This document shows positions 1 to 8,946 of a stretch of 64,000 nt of DNA, piece after piece. Every line of letters begins with the position of its first letter. Position 1 is the stretch's first letter. The notes beneath the pieces are model-generated. The model was not told where the DNA came from and did no database searches. It saw nothing but the letters and a program-made list of their open reading frames with translations. Source of the stretch: JBHJGO01 sp050331715 (GTDB lineage Bacteria; Cyanobacteriota; Cyanobacteriia; Cyanobacteriales; Microcoleaceae); assembly GCA_050331715.1 (NCBI GenBank), contig JBHJGO010000046.1:1-64000 (forward strand), written 5' to 3'. The translations under genes were made by a program, and so were the position numbers.

Positions 1-1
1 G

Positions 2-136
2 ATACAAATTTGGGCTATCGCACGCAACTTTGCCCTCAACTTATATCGAGAACAGGGTTTCAAAAATATGGCTCAAGCTCAACGCTTTGCTAGTTTTGGT
101 CTTAACACGCTCAAGACTCTTTTTAGAATGAAATAG
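2..136 (+). CDS. Transposase, C-terminal end only (ISAs1-like)
   Basis: The window opens inside this reading frame, so only the last 44 codons are visible, ending at TAG. The residues read IARNFALNLY, then a short basic stretch and FRMK at the end. This pattern of an aromatic/asparagine helix followed by an RxQGFKNMAQ-like segment is typical of the C-terminus of ISAs1-family DDE transposases. Catalytic residues would lie upstream of the window, so activity cannot be judged. The downstream 220 bp are AT-rich and hold no gene; the right end of the insertion sequence should lie there, but I could not pair it with a left end. The family call is from memory of the C-terminal pattern and is moderate. 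Confidence 0.6.
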   Translation: MQIWAIARNFALNLYREQGFKNMAQAQRFASFGLNTLKTLFRMK

Positions 137-359
137 CCCTGGTATAACGACTAATATTAGGCTTTAAACCTTACCAGAAAACCCCTACGTATTTCTACAC
201 ATTTTTTGAGAGTAATTAATTCAATTTCCTAAAAAGAATCGCAAATTAACGGATGTGCTGCCTTTAGAGAAGTTGCTAAAGTAAGCATAACATCAACCAA
301 GTCTATATATCGAACTTGAAACTTTGATGGATCACTCCCGATAACTTAGAGGTTTAAAT

Positions 360-686
360 ATGATTCTAGCGTTACTCATCAAAGGTTACTCTGTTGTAGC
401 AGCTCTTAATTTCGCAGTTTATCTAGGTGCTTTTCTCAGAGACAATTCAACATCTAAGGCTGATGGTCAATCATGGTTTGTTCTAGGACTTGCTTCTATG
501 CTCTGGCCAATTGTTGTTCCCATTTCTTACCTGGAACGTCGTACCCAAGCGATTACTGAAGCGACTGTTCAACAAACTCAGGTAACATCAGAGGTCAGCT
601 TCAATACAATGGATTTGCGTGAATACATGCTGAGCTACTCTTTTCCTGATGCAATTGCTGTTCAGCCCTCTGAATCTAATTCTTAG
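360..686 (+). CDS. Small two-helix membrane protein, unknown function
   Basis: This 108-residue protein starts at ATG. It has one hydrophobic helix near residues 1-25 (ALLIKGYSVVAALNFAVYLG) and a second near 40-57 (WFVLGLASMLWPIVVPISYL), followed by a polar tail rich in Thr, Gln and Ser. I do not recognise a named family. Small proteins with this architecture are common in cyanobacteria. It lies between a transposase end and agrE, with over 200 bp on each side, so it is probably its own transcription unit. The ordered hydrophobic segments and normal codon use argue that it is real. No function is proposed. Confidence 0.6.
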   Translation: MILALLIKGYSVVAALNFAVYLGAFLRDNSTSKADGQSWFVLGLASMLWPIVVPISYLERRTQAITEATVQQTQVTSEVSFNTMDLREYMLSYSFPDAIAVQPSESNS

Positions 687-978
687 GTTTAATCGAGTTT
701 TCAGTTCGTACGCTACGGGCCTACTCTTTCTCCATCAGGGTGTGCTACCAATCGTGTGATCAATACTGTTCCAAGTAATAACTGCAAATAACTACCGCAG
801 TTAACCTTAGATTTCAAGACTCTTTTCTGCAAGATGGTTGCTCTACTCTAGCTGTTCTGCTCTACAAAGATTGTTGAGAACAATTTGTCTAGGGGTGCAA
901 ATATTTAAGAATAGTCAATTGCTGAATCATGATAGGATTAGGGCTTACAATACCCAATATTCCTGTGTTTGCAGTGAC

Positions 979-3093
979 ATGACTGACTCAATTCGTTTTT
1001 TGATGTGCTCTCCAGATCACTACGATGTGGATTATGTGATTAATCCATGGATGGAGGGCAATATTCATAGGTCTTCCCGTGATCGCGCTGTTGAACAGTG
1101 GCATCAACTCCACCACCTAATCAAAGATCATGCGGTGGTTGACCTGGTACAACCCCAAAAGGGATGGCCGGACATGGTGTTTACAGCCAATGCGGGTTTA
1201 GTGCTGGATCAAACGGTTGTTCTCAGTTGTTTCTACCATCGGGAGCGCCAGGGAGAGGAACCCTATTTTAAAACGTGGTTTGAGGATCAAGGATTCGCCG
1301 TCCATGAGCTACCCCGTGAGCTGCCGTTTGAAGGGGCTGGAGATGCCTTGTTTGATCGGGAAGGACGGTATCTCTGGGCAGGATATGGCTTCCGCTCTGA
1401 ACTTGATTCCCACCCTTTACTAGCAGAATGGTTGAATGTCGAGGTGCTCTCCCTGCGTCTGATGGACGAACGGTTCTACCATCTTGACACCTGTTTCTGT
1501 CCGCTGAGCGGAGGGTATCTGCTCTACTACCCCCCTGCCTTTGATAGTTATTCCAATCGCTTGATTGAGATGCGCGTGGCTCCGGAGAAACGGATTGTGG
1601 TGGAGGAGCCAGATGCGGTGACCTTCGCCTGCAATGCAGTTAACGTCAATCAAACAATCATCCTGAATAAAATCAGTGCTGATTTGAGGAATCGTCTCAC
1701 CGCAGCAGGTTTCCAGGTGATCGAAACGCCCCTAACAGAATTTCTCAAAGCAGGGGGGGCGGCAAAGTGTCTCACGCTACGGGTAACTGAGCCTGTGATT
1801 GAAGATCGCTGTGCTGCTGTTCAGGTGGAGAGCCGCACCATTCGGTTAGAAGGACATTTGTTAGATGCGGGCCTGATCAACCAAGCCCTCGACTCGATTG
1901 TTGAGGGGGGCGGCAGCTTCCAAGTCCAGCGATTTGAGCTGGGAGAACAGCGCCAAAGTACCTCCTCAGCTGTGATACGAGCCTCTGCCCCATCCCATGA
2001 TGTGATGGAAGAAATCATGAGTCAGTTGATTGACATTGGGGCTGTTACCGTCGAAGAAGAAACGCAAGATGTCCGACTCAAACCCGTAGAACTGGCCGGG
2101 GTCGCTCCAGATGACTTCTACGTAACAACGATTTATCCCACAGAAATTCGAGTCAATGGAGAATGGATCAAAGTACAGAACCAACGAATGGATGGAGCCA
2201 TTGCCGTGACCCAAACTGCAACGGGATTAACGGCTCGTTGTAAAGTACTGCGGGACTTGCAAATCGGAGAACAGGTTGTGGTGGATGTGACTGGAATTCG
2301 GACGGTTCGTAAAACCGAGTCCCGGGAGCAGCGAAATACCCAAGAATTTAGCTTCATGTCTGCTGGGGTCTCCAGTGAGCGGCGGGTTGAATTGATTGTG
2401 GAGCAAGTAGCTTGGGAGCTACGACAAGTCAGAGATTGTGGCGGCAAGGCGGTCGTTACTGCCGGGCCAGTGGTGATTCATACGGGTGGAGCTGAAAATT
2501 TATCCTGGCTAATTCGAGAAGGCTATGTCCATGGATTGCTAGGAGGCAACGCGATTGCGGTTCATGATATCGAGCAGGCGCTCATGGGAACCTCTCTGGG
2601 TGTCGACATGAAGCAGGGAATTGCCGTGAAAGGGGGTCATCGCCATCATTTAAAGGTGATTAATACCATTCGACGATACGGCAGTATTACCGAAGCCGTG
2701 AAACAGGGTGTTCTGACCCAGGGCGTTATGTACGAATGCGTACAGCGAGGGATTCCCTTTGCCCTGGCGGGATCGATTCGGGATGATGGCCCACTGCCTG
2801 ACACCCAAATGGACTTAATTAAAGCCCAGGAGGAATACGCGGAGTTGCTGCGGGGCACAGATATGATCCTGATGCTGTCTACAATGTTGCACTCGATTGG
2901 CGTGGGTAATATGACTCCAGCTGGGGTCAAGATGGTTTGTGTCGATATCAATCCAGCCGTTGTCACTAAACTCAGCGATCGCGGCTCCGTAGAGTCCGTT
3001 GGCGTTGTGACGGATGTGGGCCTATTCCTCAGCCTGCTGGTTCAACAGTTAGAAAAATTGACCAGTCCGTATCCGACCCCTGAAACCTCCTGA
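979..3093 (+). CDS. agrE: Arginine dihydrolase / ornithine-cyclodeaminase-type bifunctional protein AgrE (ArgZ)
   Basis: AgrE/ArgZ converts arginine to ornithine, CO2 and two ammonia in the cyanobacterial ornithine-ammonia cycle and in cyanophycin breakdown; in Anabaena the C-terminal part makes proline from ornithine. The frame is open from an upstream TTG at 838, but the ATG at 979 gives 704 residues, close to the known length. It also places N22, N71 (FTANAG), E118, D122, H168 (YHLDTCF) and C264 (GGAAKCL) at positions matching the reported catalytic set. Residues 1-270 are the guanidine-group-modifying fold. Residues ~275-704 are the LOR/SDH (TIGR00300) region, with glycine-rich stretches such as HTGGAEN and GLLGGNA that suit nucleotide binding. 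It stands alone, with a 490-bp gap downstream. Confidence 0.93.
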   Translation: MTDSIRFLMCSPDHYDVDYVINPWMEGNIHRSSRDRAVEQWHQLHHLIKDHAVVDLVQPQKGWPDMVFTANAGLVLDQTVVLSCFYHRERQGEEPYFKTWFEDQGFAVHELPRELPFEGAGDALFDREGRYLWAGYGFRSELDSHPLLAEWLNVEVLSLRLMDERFYHLDTCFCPLSGGYLLYYPPAFDSYSNRLIEMRVAPEKRIVVEEPDAVTFACNAVNVNQTIILNKISADLRNRLTAAGFQVIETPLTEFLKAGGAAKCLTLRVTEPVIEDRCAAVQVESRTIRLEGHLLDAGLINQALDSIVEGGGSFQVQRFELGEQRQSTSSAVIRASAPSHDVMEEIMSQLIDIGAVTVEEETQDVRLKPVELAGVAPDDFYVTTIYPTEIRVNGEWIKVQNQRMDGAIAVTQTATGLTARCKVLRDLQIGEQVVVDVTGIRTVRKTESREQRNTQEFSFMSAGVSSERRVELIVEQVAWELRQVRDCGGKAVVTAGPVVIHTGGAENLSWLIREGYVHGLLGGNAIAVHDIEQALMGTSLGVDMKQGIAVKGGHRHHLKVINTIRRYGSITEAVKQGVLTQGVMYECVQRGIPFALAGSIRDDGPLPDTQMDLIKAQEEYAELLRGTDMILMLSTMLHSIGVGNMTPAGVKMVCVDINPAVVTKLSDRGSVESVGVVTDVGLFLSLLVQQLEKLTSPYPTPETS

Positions 3094-3416
3094 CCTGAGC
3101 TGATGACGGGCAGCAATATATTCCCTGCTGCCTGATTAAAACTGCATTACAACTGGCCCATATTTAACGAAGAATGGATTGATATTGAATTCAATATCGA
3201 AAGTGTATAGTGAGACTCTGAAATCATGTTAAGATTTGCACTAGAATTGTGACGTAATATTTCAGGTTTGGAAAGAGGGGAGAAGGTATCCCTTCTGGAA
3301 AGTGTTTGGGGTTGATTGAGTGCTCTGAGTTATCCGTTCCAAGTTTTCAAACAAAAGAAAAAACGACTGGGTCTTAGACTATTACTTGCTTTAGTTTTTT
3401 GATTTAGGTTGTGCAA
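3094..3416. other. Intergenic stretch between agrE and a MITE-like element
   Basis: No open frame of credible composition is present. The first 100 bp after the agrE stop hold an imperfect inverted repeat around GGCAGCAATATATTCCCTGCTGCC (positions ~3109-3133), GGCAGCA pairing with TGCTGCC, which could act as a terminator although no strong T-run follows. A second small palindrome, TTGATATTGAATTCAATATC, lies at about 3179-3198. The remainder is AT-rich. Confidence 0.45.
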
Positions 3417-3529
3417 TATAGCAATCCTGAATCAATCATGATAAGCACTGTGGAGGGGTTTGGGGACTTTCCAGGAGGGGAGCAACGCCCCCTTCACCCC
3501 CTTTTCACAAATCATTTGTGATTGCTATA
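3417..3529 (+). mobile_element. MITE-like element, copy A (TATAGCAATC ends)
   Basis: The 113-bp segment begins TATAGCAATC and ends GATTGCTATA, a perfect 10-bp terminal inverted repeat. Inside are a GGAGGGGTTTGGGGAC segment, a G/C hairpin (GGGGAGCAACGCCCCC) and a 15-nt palindrome CACAAATCATTTGTG just inside the right end. Near-identical elements lie at 13507-13622, 27497-27607 and 40639-40750 (reverse), with a half copy at 13422-13471. It is too short to code for a transposase, so it would move in trans. If the outer TA is a target duplication, an IS630/Tc1-type partner is possible; that is inference. It ends 54 bp before the DUF1816 start and may contribute to that gene's leader. Confidence 0.8.
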
Positions 3530-3583
3530 TGAGCACACTAGTTCAGGAATTTCAACTATTGTTTTTTGGACATAGATCTGCAT

Positions 3584-3868
3584 ATGAAAGAGTATTTGAC
3601 GAACATTATGGATTGTGTGGGGCTTGCCTTTTGGATCAAAATCGAGACCGAATATCCAGCCTGCACTTACTACTTTGGCCCGTTCCTGATAGCCTGTGAA
3701 GCAGAGGCCCATCGAGCGGGATACATTGAGGATTTGGAGCAGGAAAAAGCAGTCATACAGCAAGTCACGGTGGAACAGTGTAAGCCGACACAACTCACGA
3801 TTGATCGAACCGATTCAGATGATTCGCCACCCCAGATTATTCGGTCAATTTCGATATTAAATCCTTGA
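3584..3868 (+). CDS. DUF1816 domain-containing protein
   Basis: This 94-residue soluble protein carries the hallmark LAFWIKIETEYPACTYYFGPF stretch (minus its ends), followed by EAEAHRAGYIEDLEQE. That is the DUF1816 pattern, a small family confined to cyanobacteria and sometimes mentioned with phycobilisome linkers. The ATG at 3584 is preferred to a TTG six codons upstream because the family normally begins with MKE. The C-terminal 30 residues (IDRTDSDDSP and onward) lie beyond the domain and look disordered. It follows MITE-like copy A and runs toward the next gene on the opposite strand, 47 bp away. Function is unknown. Confidence 0.75.
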   Translation: MKEYLTNIMDCVGLAFWIKIETEYPACTYYFGPFLIACEAEAHRAGYIEDLEQEKAVIQQVTVEQCKPTQLTIDRTDSDDSPPQIIRSISILNP

Positions 3869-3915
3869 ACTTAAGAGGATTAACCCAGGAGACAATCTCG
3901 TCCCCCGGTATTTTT

Positions 3916-4785
3916 TCAATTCTCCTCCACAACCTGTAAACGACGGGTAACAGCGGTCATACCGCCAGGTCGAATCAGGATCGCCGACACCCAGTTGGTC
4001 TGGGGGGTGCTGGGAGCCTCACCCAGCTTGAAAAGACCACCAGCAGATAGCTGCTCCAATTGAAAGGGAGCTGAGACAAAATACCCACGAGGTCGGACAG
4101 GTTCTTCCACAACAGTACCCAGCAAGAGATCCCGGTTTAACGGTTCCTGAATCACCACATCAATGTCAAATTTTGCTTCAGTGCCTACAGTTTTGGGGAG
4201 ATCAAAGGTGACGGTGGGCGGTTCTTCCCCTGAGCGGAATTGGGTTTCTTCCATTAAGATTTGCTGCTGAACAATCTTGCCATTCTCAACTCGTTGTTCT
4301 GAAGTGATGACCGCGCTCAGAGCCAGTTCGCGTCCATCTAGTTTCTCGGTTGCAAAGATTTGGGTCTCGGTCACCGCAACAATTGCCGCTCCTTCCTGCT
4401 TCCAGGATTTCAAATTGGTCTGATATTCCAGGGTTGTACACCGCTGCCAAAACTGAACCAGCCCCTCCTCCAGCGCTTCGTGGTTCAAACCATCTGAATT
4501 CATAAACTCAGAACCATAGAAGGCCATGACAGCGTCTATGTCTTGGTCGTTTGCAGCACGATTGAGACCTTCAATAACCTGTACCAGTGCGTCGGGGGCG
4601 GGTTCTGAAGTTTGATCTGAAGTGGTGTCAGAAGGTTGTTCCGTAGAGGTATCTGTCGTCTGGGCAAGTGCTGGAATTGGATGGAGAAAATCAACGCTTA
4701 AACTAACAGAAAGAGGAACCAGTCCGGTAAAGCTAGCCAGTACAAATGAGACCGATTGACGACGTAAGGTTTGGAAAACAGACAT
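3916..4785 (-). CDS. Exported NTF2-like (SnoaL/DUF4440-type) protein
   Basis: The 289-residue product begins with a basic stretch (LRRQ), a hydrophobic core (VSFVLASFTGLVPLSVSLSV) and an AxA-like site at PALAQ (~residues 38-42), so it is probably exported. A Thr/Ser/Glu/Gln-rich linker follows to ~residue 63. Residues ~64-165 (VIEGLNRAANDQDIDAVMAF, then FWQRCTTLEYQ) have the cone-fold pattern of NTF2-like proteins. The last 110 residues form a beta-rich domain with PTVTFDLPKTV and RPRGYFVSAPF. It is divergent from murG across 181 bp. The binding partner or substrate is not predictable from sequence. Confidence 0.65.
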   Translation of the reverse strand: MSVFQTLRRQSVSFVLASFTGLVPLSVSLSVDFLHPIPALAQTTDTSTEQPSDTTSDQTSEPAPDALVQVIEGLNRAANDQDIDAVMAFYGSEFMNSDGLNHEALEEGLVQFWQRCTTLEYQTNLKSWKQEGAAIVAVTETQIFATEKLDGRELALSAVITSEQRVENGKIVQQQILMEETQFRSGEEPPTVTFDLPKTVGTEAKFDIDVVIQEPLNRDLLLGTVVEEPVRPRGYFVSAPFQLEQLSAGGLFKLGEAPSTPQTNWVSAILIRPGGMTAVTRRLQVVEEN

Positions 4786-4966
4786 AAGTTAAGTTTGTCA
4801 GAAGTTGATTTGAGGTTTTCCGGATCAGGAGCAAGGAGAACACCAAAATAACAGAGAAGGGAGGGGATCAATCTAACCTCAAGGATTTCTTGTCCTGAGT
4901 TCATGGTATCGTAAACCTTACGTTTCCATGCGTTAGCGAGTTCCCGATAGACAGGAATCGACTGAG

Positions 4967-6025
4967 ATGTCAAAGCGACTACTGATTGCTGCGAGTGGTA
5001 CCGGAGGTCATCTATTTCCAGCGATCGCCACTGCTGCCCAACTCCAGGGTTATGAAATTGAATGGTTAGGAGTTCCTGACCGTCTGGAGACTTCTCTGGT
5101 TCCCAAACAGTACCCACTACATACTGTGCGAGTCGAAGGGTTTCAAAAGCGGGGTCTCTCAACAATTGGAATTCTCGCTCGGTTTGTCAGCTCGACTCTC
5201 CAGGTGCGCCGTTTGCTGAAACAGGGACAATTTCAGGGCGTTTTTACCACCGGAGGATACATTGCTGCCCCAGCAATTCTAGCAGCGCGATGGCTAGGAT
5301 TGCCCACTATCCTGCACGAATCGAATGTGTTACCTGGAAAGGTCACACGATTTCTGAGTTCCCAGTGCAATATGGTGGCCCTGGGGTTTCAGGATACTGC
5401 CCAATATTTACCTAGAGCGAGGCAAACGATTACAGTCGGTACCCCTGTCCGGTCAGACTTTCTCTCACAGCCTGAACCCCTGCCCTTTGATATTCCGTCG
5501 GCAGCACCTGTGATTGTTGTAATTGGGGGAAGTCAAGGGGCCGTGGCCGTGAATCAATTGGTTCGGCAAGCGGCACCTGCTTGGTTCGAGTTAGGGGCTT
5601 GGGTTGTTCACTTAACTGGAGAGAACGATCCAGATGTGGGGCAATTGAACCATCCTCAGTATTTGGAGATGCCCTTTTTTGGCAACATGGCGGCCTTGTT
5701 TCAGCGGGCAACGTTAGCGATTAGTCGCTCTGGCGCAGGAACTCTAACGGAGCTAGCAGTTACGCATACTCCTTCATTCCTAATTCCCTATCCCTATGCC
5801 GCAGAAGACCATCAGACTTATAATGCCCGAACCTTTGCAGATGCAGGGGCAGCGTTAATGGTACAGCAGGCCGATCTAACGCCTCAGCTTTTAGCTGACA
5901 AGATTGCCCACTGGTTATCCTCTCCTGACCTATTGCAGTCAATGTCCAAAGCTACCGCGTCCCTGGCGGTTACCGATAGTGCGGAACAGCTGGCGACCCT
6001 AGTCCGCCGGGTAGTGGAGGCATGA
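4967..6025 (+). CDS. murG: UDP-GlcNAc:undecaprenyl-PP-MurNAc-pentapeptide GlcNAc transferase MurG
   Basis: MurG adds GlcNAc to lipid I to give lipid II at the inner face of the cytoplasmic membrane. The 352-residue length is normal. The N-terminal glycine motif is GTGGH (residues 11-15), H15 being the expected catalytic histidine. FTTGGYIAAPA and LHESNVLPGK are standard N-domain segments; VIGGSQGA, ISRSGAGTLTE and PYPYAAEDHQTYNA are the C-domain UDP-GlcNAc-binding motifs. It starts at ATG and has no neighbouring mur/fts gene here, which is usual in cyanobacteria because the dcw cluster is dispersed. Confidence 0.97.
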   Translation: MSKRLLIAASGTGGHLFPAIATAAQLQGYEIEWLGVPDRLETSLVPKQYPLHTVRVEGFQKRGLSTIGILARFVSSTLQVRRLLKQGQFQGVFTTGGYIAAPAILAARWLGLPTILHESNVLPGKVTRFLSSQCNMVALGFQDTAQYLPRARQTITVGTPVRSDFLSQPEPLPFDIPSAAPVIVVIGGSQGAVAVNQLVRQAAPAWFELGAWVVHLTGENDPDVGQLNHPQYLEMPFFGNMAALFQRATLAISRSGAGTLTELAVTHTPSFLIPYPYAAEDHQTYNARTFADAGAALMVQQADLTPQLLADKIAHWLSSPDLLQSMSKATASLAVTDSAEQLATLVRRVVEA

Positions 6026-6228
6026 TCGATATTTCAGCAGATTTAATAATTCAGTTTTTTGTCCAGTTCCCTAAGCTGAGAGCCTGGTTCAGAAATCTTT
6101 ACGGGGTTGTGATTCTCGTCACCCAAGGCTTTCTGCAAGATCACACCAGAGGAAGACTCGACTCATATCCCATTCCGGTAGAATAGCCCATAGTATTAAA
6201 GAATACCAAGCTTATTGAGGGTGGGCAT

Positions 6229-6885
6229 ATGAAGTCTGTAGCATTAGCCACCATAGCATTGCTGGTAACCGGAAGCTGGGCAGTTCCCGCAATTGCCGAA
6301 GATCCGACACATCTGCAGCGGCTACTCGAAACGAAGAGTTGTGTAGGATGTGACCTGAGCGGTGCTCAGTTGTCAGGAGTTGACCTTCAAGGTGCAAATC
6401 TGGAATCGGCCAATCTTGATGGGGCAAATCTAGTTGGCGCAAACTTGAACGAAGCAACCTTGCTTCGCGCCAGCCTGGTTGAGGCAAATTTATCAGGAAG
6501 TAGCTTGGTGGCATCCAAACTGCACGGTGCGAACTTAACCAACGCTCGACTAACCGGGGCGGATTTGAGTCTGGCGGGTTTAGTCATTGCCAATTTGAAG
6601 AATGCTGACCTGGGTCAGTCAAACTTGATTGGCGCAAATATGGAAAGTGCGGATTTGACAGGCGCGAATCTGAAGGATGCTAAGCAATCTATTCAGATGC
6701 TAGGCCAGGTCAAGCTGCAAGAGGGGAGTACATATGGTTTTGATGTGAGTGGGGTAAATTTGCGGGATGCGAATTTGACGAACGCAAATCTCAGTGGAGC
6801 AAATTTGAGTGCATCTGATTTAGCAGGTGCAACTCTGGATAATGCTAATCTACATCAAGCTAATCTAACCGATACCCGACAGTGA
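6229..6885 (+). CDS. Exported pentapeptide-repeat protein
   Basis: The 218-residue protein has a signal peptide (MKSVALATIALLVTGSWAVPAIAE), a short helix, and then CVGCDLSGAQLSG, a common opening in cyanobacterial pentapeptide-repeat proteins. From ~residue 42 it is built of A(N/D)LxX repeats (ANLESANLDGANLVGANL and so on) that fold as a right-handed quadrilateral beta-helix. A non-repeat insertion (AKQSIQMLGQVKLQEGSTYG, ~residues 150-170) splits the solenoid before a last block of repeats. The CxxC could bind a metal or form a disulfide. The biochemical role of this family in cyanobacteria is unknown. It lies alone between murG and eda. Confidence 0.85.
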   Translation: MKSVALATIALLVTGSWAVPAIAEDPTHLQRLLETKSCVGCDLSGAQLSGVDLQGANLESANLDGANLVGANLNEATLLRASLVEANLSGSSLVASKLHGANLTNARLTGADLSLAGLVIANLKNADLGQSNLIGANMESADLTGANLKDAKQSIQMLGQVKLQEGSTYGFDVSGVNLRDANLTNANLSGANLSASDLAGATLDNANLHQANLTDTRQ

Positions 6886-6987
6886 TTACACATAGCGCTA
6901 AGTAGTTACGCTACCTAACTCTATGGAGAAAACGTATAACATTACTCAACAAGGTGGGTCTTTTAGTACCCATCTTCTTTTCGATCA

Positions 6988-7632
6988 ATGGCTTGTTTAG
7001 ACTGGATTCGACTGTTACAGAAATATCGAGTGATCGCTGTCATCCGTTCGCCTCAGTTCCACATCGGATGGCAGATGGCAAAGTCAGTCATTCAAGGAGG
7101 AGTTCAGTTAGTTGAAATTACCTGGAATAGCGAATTTCCAGAGCAACTAATTGCTCAATTGCGCTCAGATTTCCCCGAATCTGTGATTGGTGCTGGAACT
7201 CTGCTTACCCTAGAAGATCTGCAACGGGCGGTGGATGCTGGATCGCAATTTCTATTTTCGCCGCATACCAATTCCCAATTGATTCGAGCAGCCAACCAGG
7301 CTGGAGTTCCTATTGTACCGGGAGCCTTTTCCCCCACCGAAATTGTTACAGCTTGGCAGGCTGGGGCCGATTGCGTCAAGGTCTTTCCCATTTCTGCCCT
7401 GGGAGGCGCAACCTATCTTAAGAGCTTAAAGGGGCCGCTGGGTCAGATTCCCCTGATCCCAACGGGGGGAATTCGATTTGACAATGCTCAAGGCTTTTTG
7501 GCGGTGGGAGCAGTTGCCGTTGGGTTATCCAGCGATTTTTTTCCTAAATCTTTGGTTGAAACGGAAAATTGGCCAGCCATTACCCAGCGAACGGCTCAGT
7601 TTCTTGAAACAATTTCATCGCGTATGAAGTAG
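6988..7632 (+). CDS. eda: 2-keto-3-deoxy-6-phosphogluconate (KDPG) aldolase
   Basis: The enzyme cleaves KDPG to pyruvate and glyceraldehyde 3-phosphate, the last step of the Entner-Doudoroff route, and can act on 4-hydroxy-2-oxoglutarate. The 214-residue TIM-barrel sequence shows E43 in VEITWNS, the phosphate/substrate segments GAGTLLT and FSPHTN, the Schiff-base lysine K131 in ADCVKVFP, and the PTGGI phosphate loop near residue 158. Its length and all key residues are normal. The zwf/opcA cluster lies 10 kb away in the same window; no 6-phosphogluconate dehydratase (edd) is seen here. It is probably monocistronic. Confidence 0.93.
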   Translation: MACLDWIRLLQKYRVIAVIRSPQFHIGWQMAKSVIQGGVQLVEITWNSEFPEQLIAQLRSDFPESVIGAGTLLTLEDLQRAVDAGSQFLFSPHTNSQLIRAANQAGVPIVPGAFSPTEIVTAWQAGADCVKVFPISALGGATYLKSLKGPLGQIPLIPTGGIRFDNAQGFLAVGAVAVGLSSDFFPKSLVETENWPAITQRTAQFLETISSRMK

Positions 7633-7736
7633 AACACTTGCTCAATATTTATTCAAAGATCGTGGGAAATGCCGGATATTTCAGGAAGCCAATGTTAATT
7701 TAAGGGTAAATAGCAATTTTCTTAGGGAATAGTGTG

Positions 7737-8237
7737 ATGAGCTGGCACAAATTGCAATCTTTTCAAGCACTGACTATCGCAGCAGCCATGGGGTTCGTGA
7801 CCTGGTTGCAGGCTCCACAGCCAACCTCCGCCAATGAATTTCAGGATGTAATCGCCTATCGAATGCTGGAATTGCAGCAGTCTCCGGATCGCTGGATCGA
7901 GATTGATTTAACTCGGCAACGATTAGTTGCCTGGGAGGGCAATAAGCCCGTTTATGCAGTGATTGTTTCCACAGGAAAAGCCTCAACTCCGACTCGCAAG
8001 GGGACGTTTGAAATCCAAACTAAGCACGTGGAAGCTCGAATGCAGGGTGAGGATTATGACGTTCCAGATGTCCCCTACACCATGTACTACGATGGTGGCA
8101 TGGCAATTCATGGGGCTTATTGGCATAATAGGTTTGGGACTCCTGTCAGCCACGGCTGCACAAATGTTGCAGTTAACCATGCCGAGTGGCTGTTCGAGTG
8201 GGCCTCAGTAGGAACGCCTGTCGTGGTTCATGACTAA
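7737..8237 (+). CDS. L,D-transpeptidase (YkuD family), exported
   Basis: The 166-residue protein starts at ATG 7737; a GTG lies one codon upstream. A hydrophobic leader (ALTIAAAMGFVTWL) suggests export to the periplasm. The YkuD domain spans most of the rest, with IEIDLTRQRLVAWEG at its start, the pre-catalytic H near residue 125 (MAIHGAYWH) and the active-site motif SHGCTN with the nucleophilic Cys at about 141. These enzymes form 3-3 peptidoglycan cross-links or attach proteins to peptidoglycan. No separate peptidoglycan-binding domain is present. Its last 8 nt overlap the next gene, suggesting translational coupling. Confidence 0.93.
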   Translation: MSWHKLQSFQALTIAAAMGFVTWLQAPQPTSANEFQDVIAYRMLELQQSPDRWIEIDLTRQRLVAWEGNKPVYAVIVSTGKASTPTRKGTFEIQTKHVEARMQGEDYDVPDVPYTMYYDGGMAIHGAYWHNRFGTPVSHGCTNVAVNHAEWLFEWASVGTPVVVHD

Positions 8238-8946
8238 TGTTCGCAGAGCTGCAAGAGTTTTAGCGGTCGGGGATATACATGGTTGTTCAGCAGCATGGGA
8301 TACCTTGATGGCACAGGTTCGCTTGCAACCTCAAGACAGATTAGTGACGTTGGGAGATTATATAGATCGAGGGCCAGATTCTAAGGGGGTAATCGAGCGG
8401 TTGATGTCGCTGCATCAAAAAGGTCAACTGGTCGCACTCCGAGGAAACCATGAGCTAATGATGATCCGGGCAAAGCGTTCCCAGCCCTTTGCCCTACATC
8501 ACTGGCTATCAGCGGGTGGAAAGGAAACGCTGGCCTCCTACTCTAAAGCGGATCGTAGGAACTTGGCCGTTATTCCTGATGAACACTGGCATTTTATTGA
8601 GAAGATTTGCGTGGATTGGTGGGAGACAACTTCACACTTCTTCGTTCACGCCAATGCCTATCCGAATCTTCCCCTGAACCAACAGCCGCCTCAGATGTTG
8701 TTCTGGCAAAAGTTCAAGTGTCCCTCTCGTCATCGTTCTGGCAAAACTATGGTTTGTGGTCATACCAGCCAGAAGAGTGGTCGTCCCCTGAATTTAGGTC
8801 ATGCGGTTTGTATTGATACCTGGGCCTATGGCCGGGGTTGGTTGACTTGCTTGGATGTAAATAGTGGACGGGTTTGGCAAGCCAATCAGGGCGGTCAGCA
8901 TCGCACCGCCTGGATCAGTGATTTCAATGGCTTTAACAGTTACTAA
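8230..8946 (+). CDS. PPP-family serine/threonine protein phosphatase (metallophosphoesterase)
   Basis: The 238-residue protein has the PPP metal-binding signature in order: GDIHG (residues ~17-21), GDYIDRGPDSKG (~43-54) and LRGNHELM (~74-81). A later VCGHT (~173-177) and IDTWAYGRGWLTCLDV complete the two-metal site. This is the arrangement of bacterial PrpA/PrpB-like phosphatases acting on phosphoproteins or small phosphate esters. The ATG lies 8 nt inside the preceding L,D-transpeptidase gene, so the two are almost certainly co-translated, which hints at a cell-wall-linked role; that is inference only. Confidence 0.92.
   Translation: MTNVRRAARVLAVGDIHGCSAAWDTLMAQVRLQPQDRLVTLGDYIDRGPDSKGVIERLMSLHQKGQLVALRGNHELMMIRAKRSQPFALHHWLSAGGKETLASYSKADRRNLAVIPDEHWHFIEKICVDWWETTSHFFVHANAYPNLPLNQQPPQMLFWQKFKCPSRHRSGKTMVCGHTSQKSGRPLNLGHAVCIDTWAYGRGWLTCLDVNSGRVWQANQGGQHRTAWISDFNGFNSY

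Noticed and set aside
3460..3699. 79-codon plus-strand frame across MITE-like copy A
   Set aside because: Its first part is the translated element and the rest is out of frame with the DUF1816 gene.
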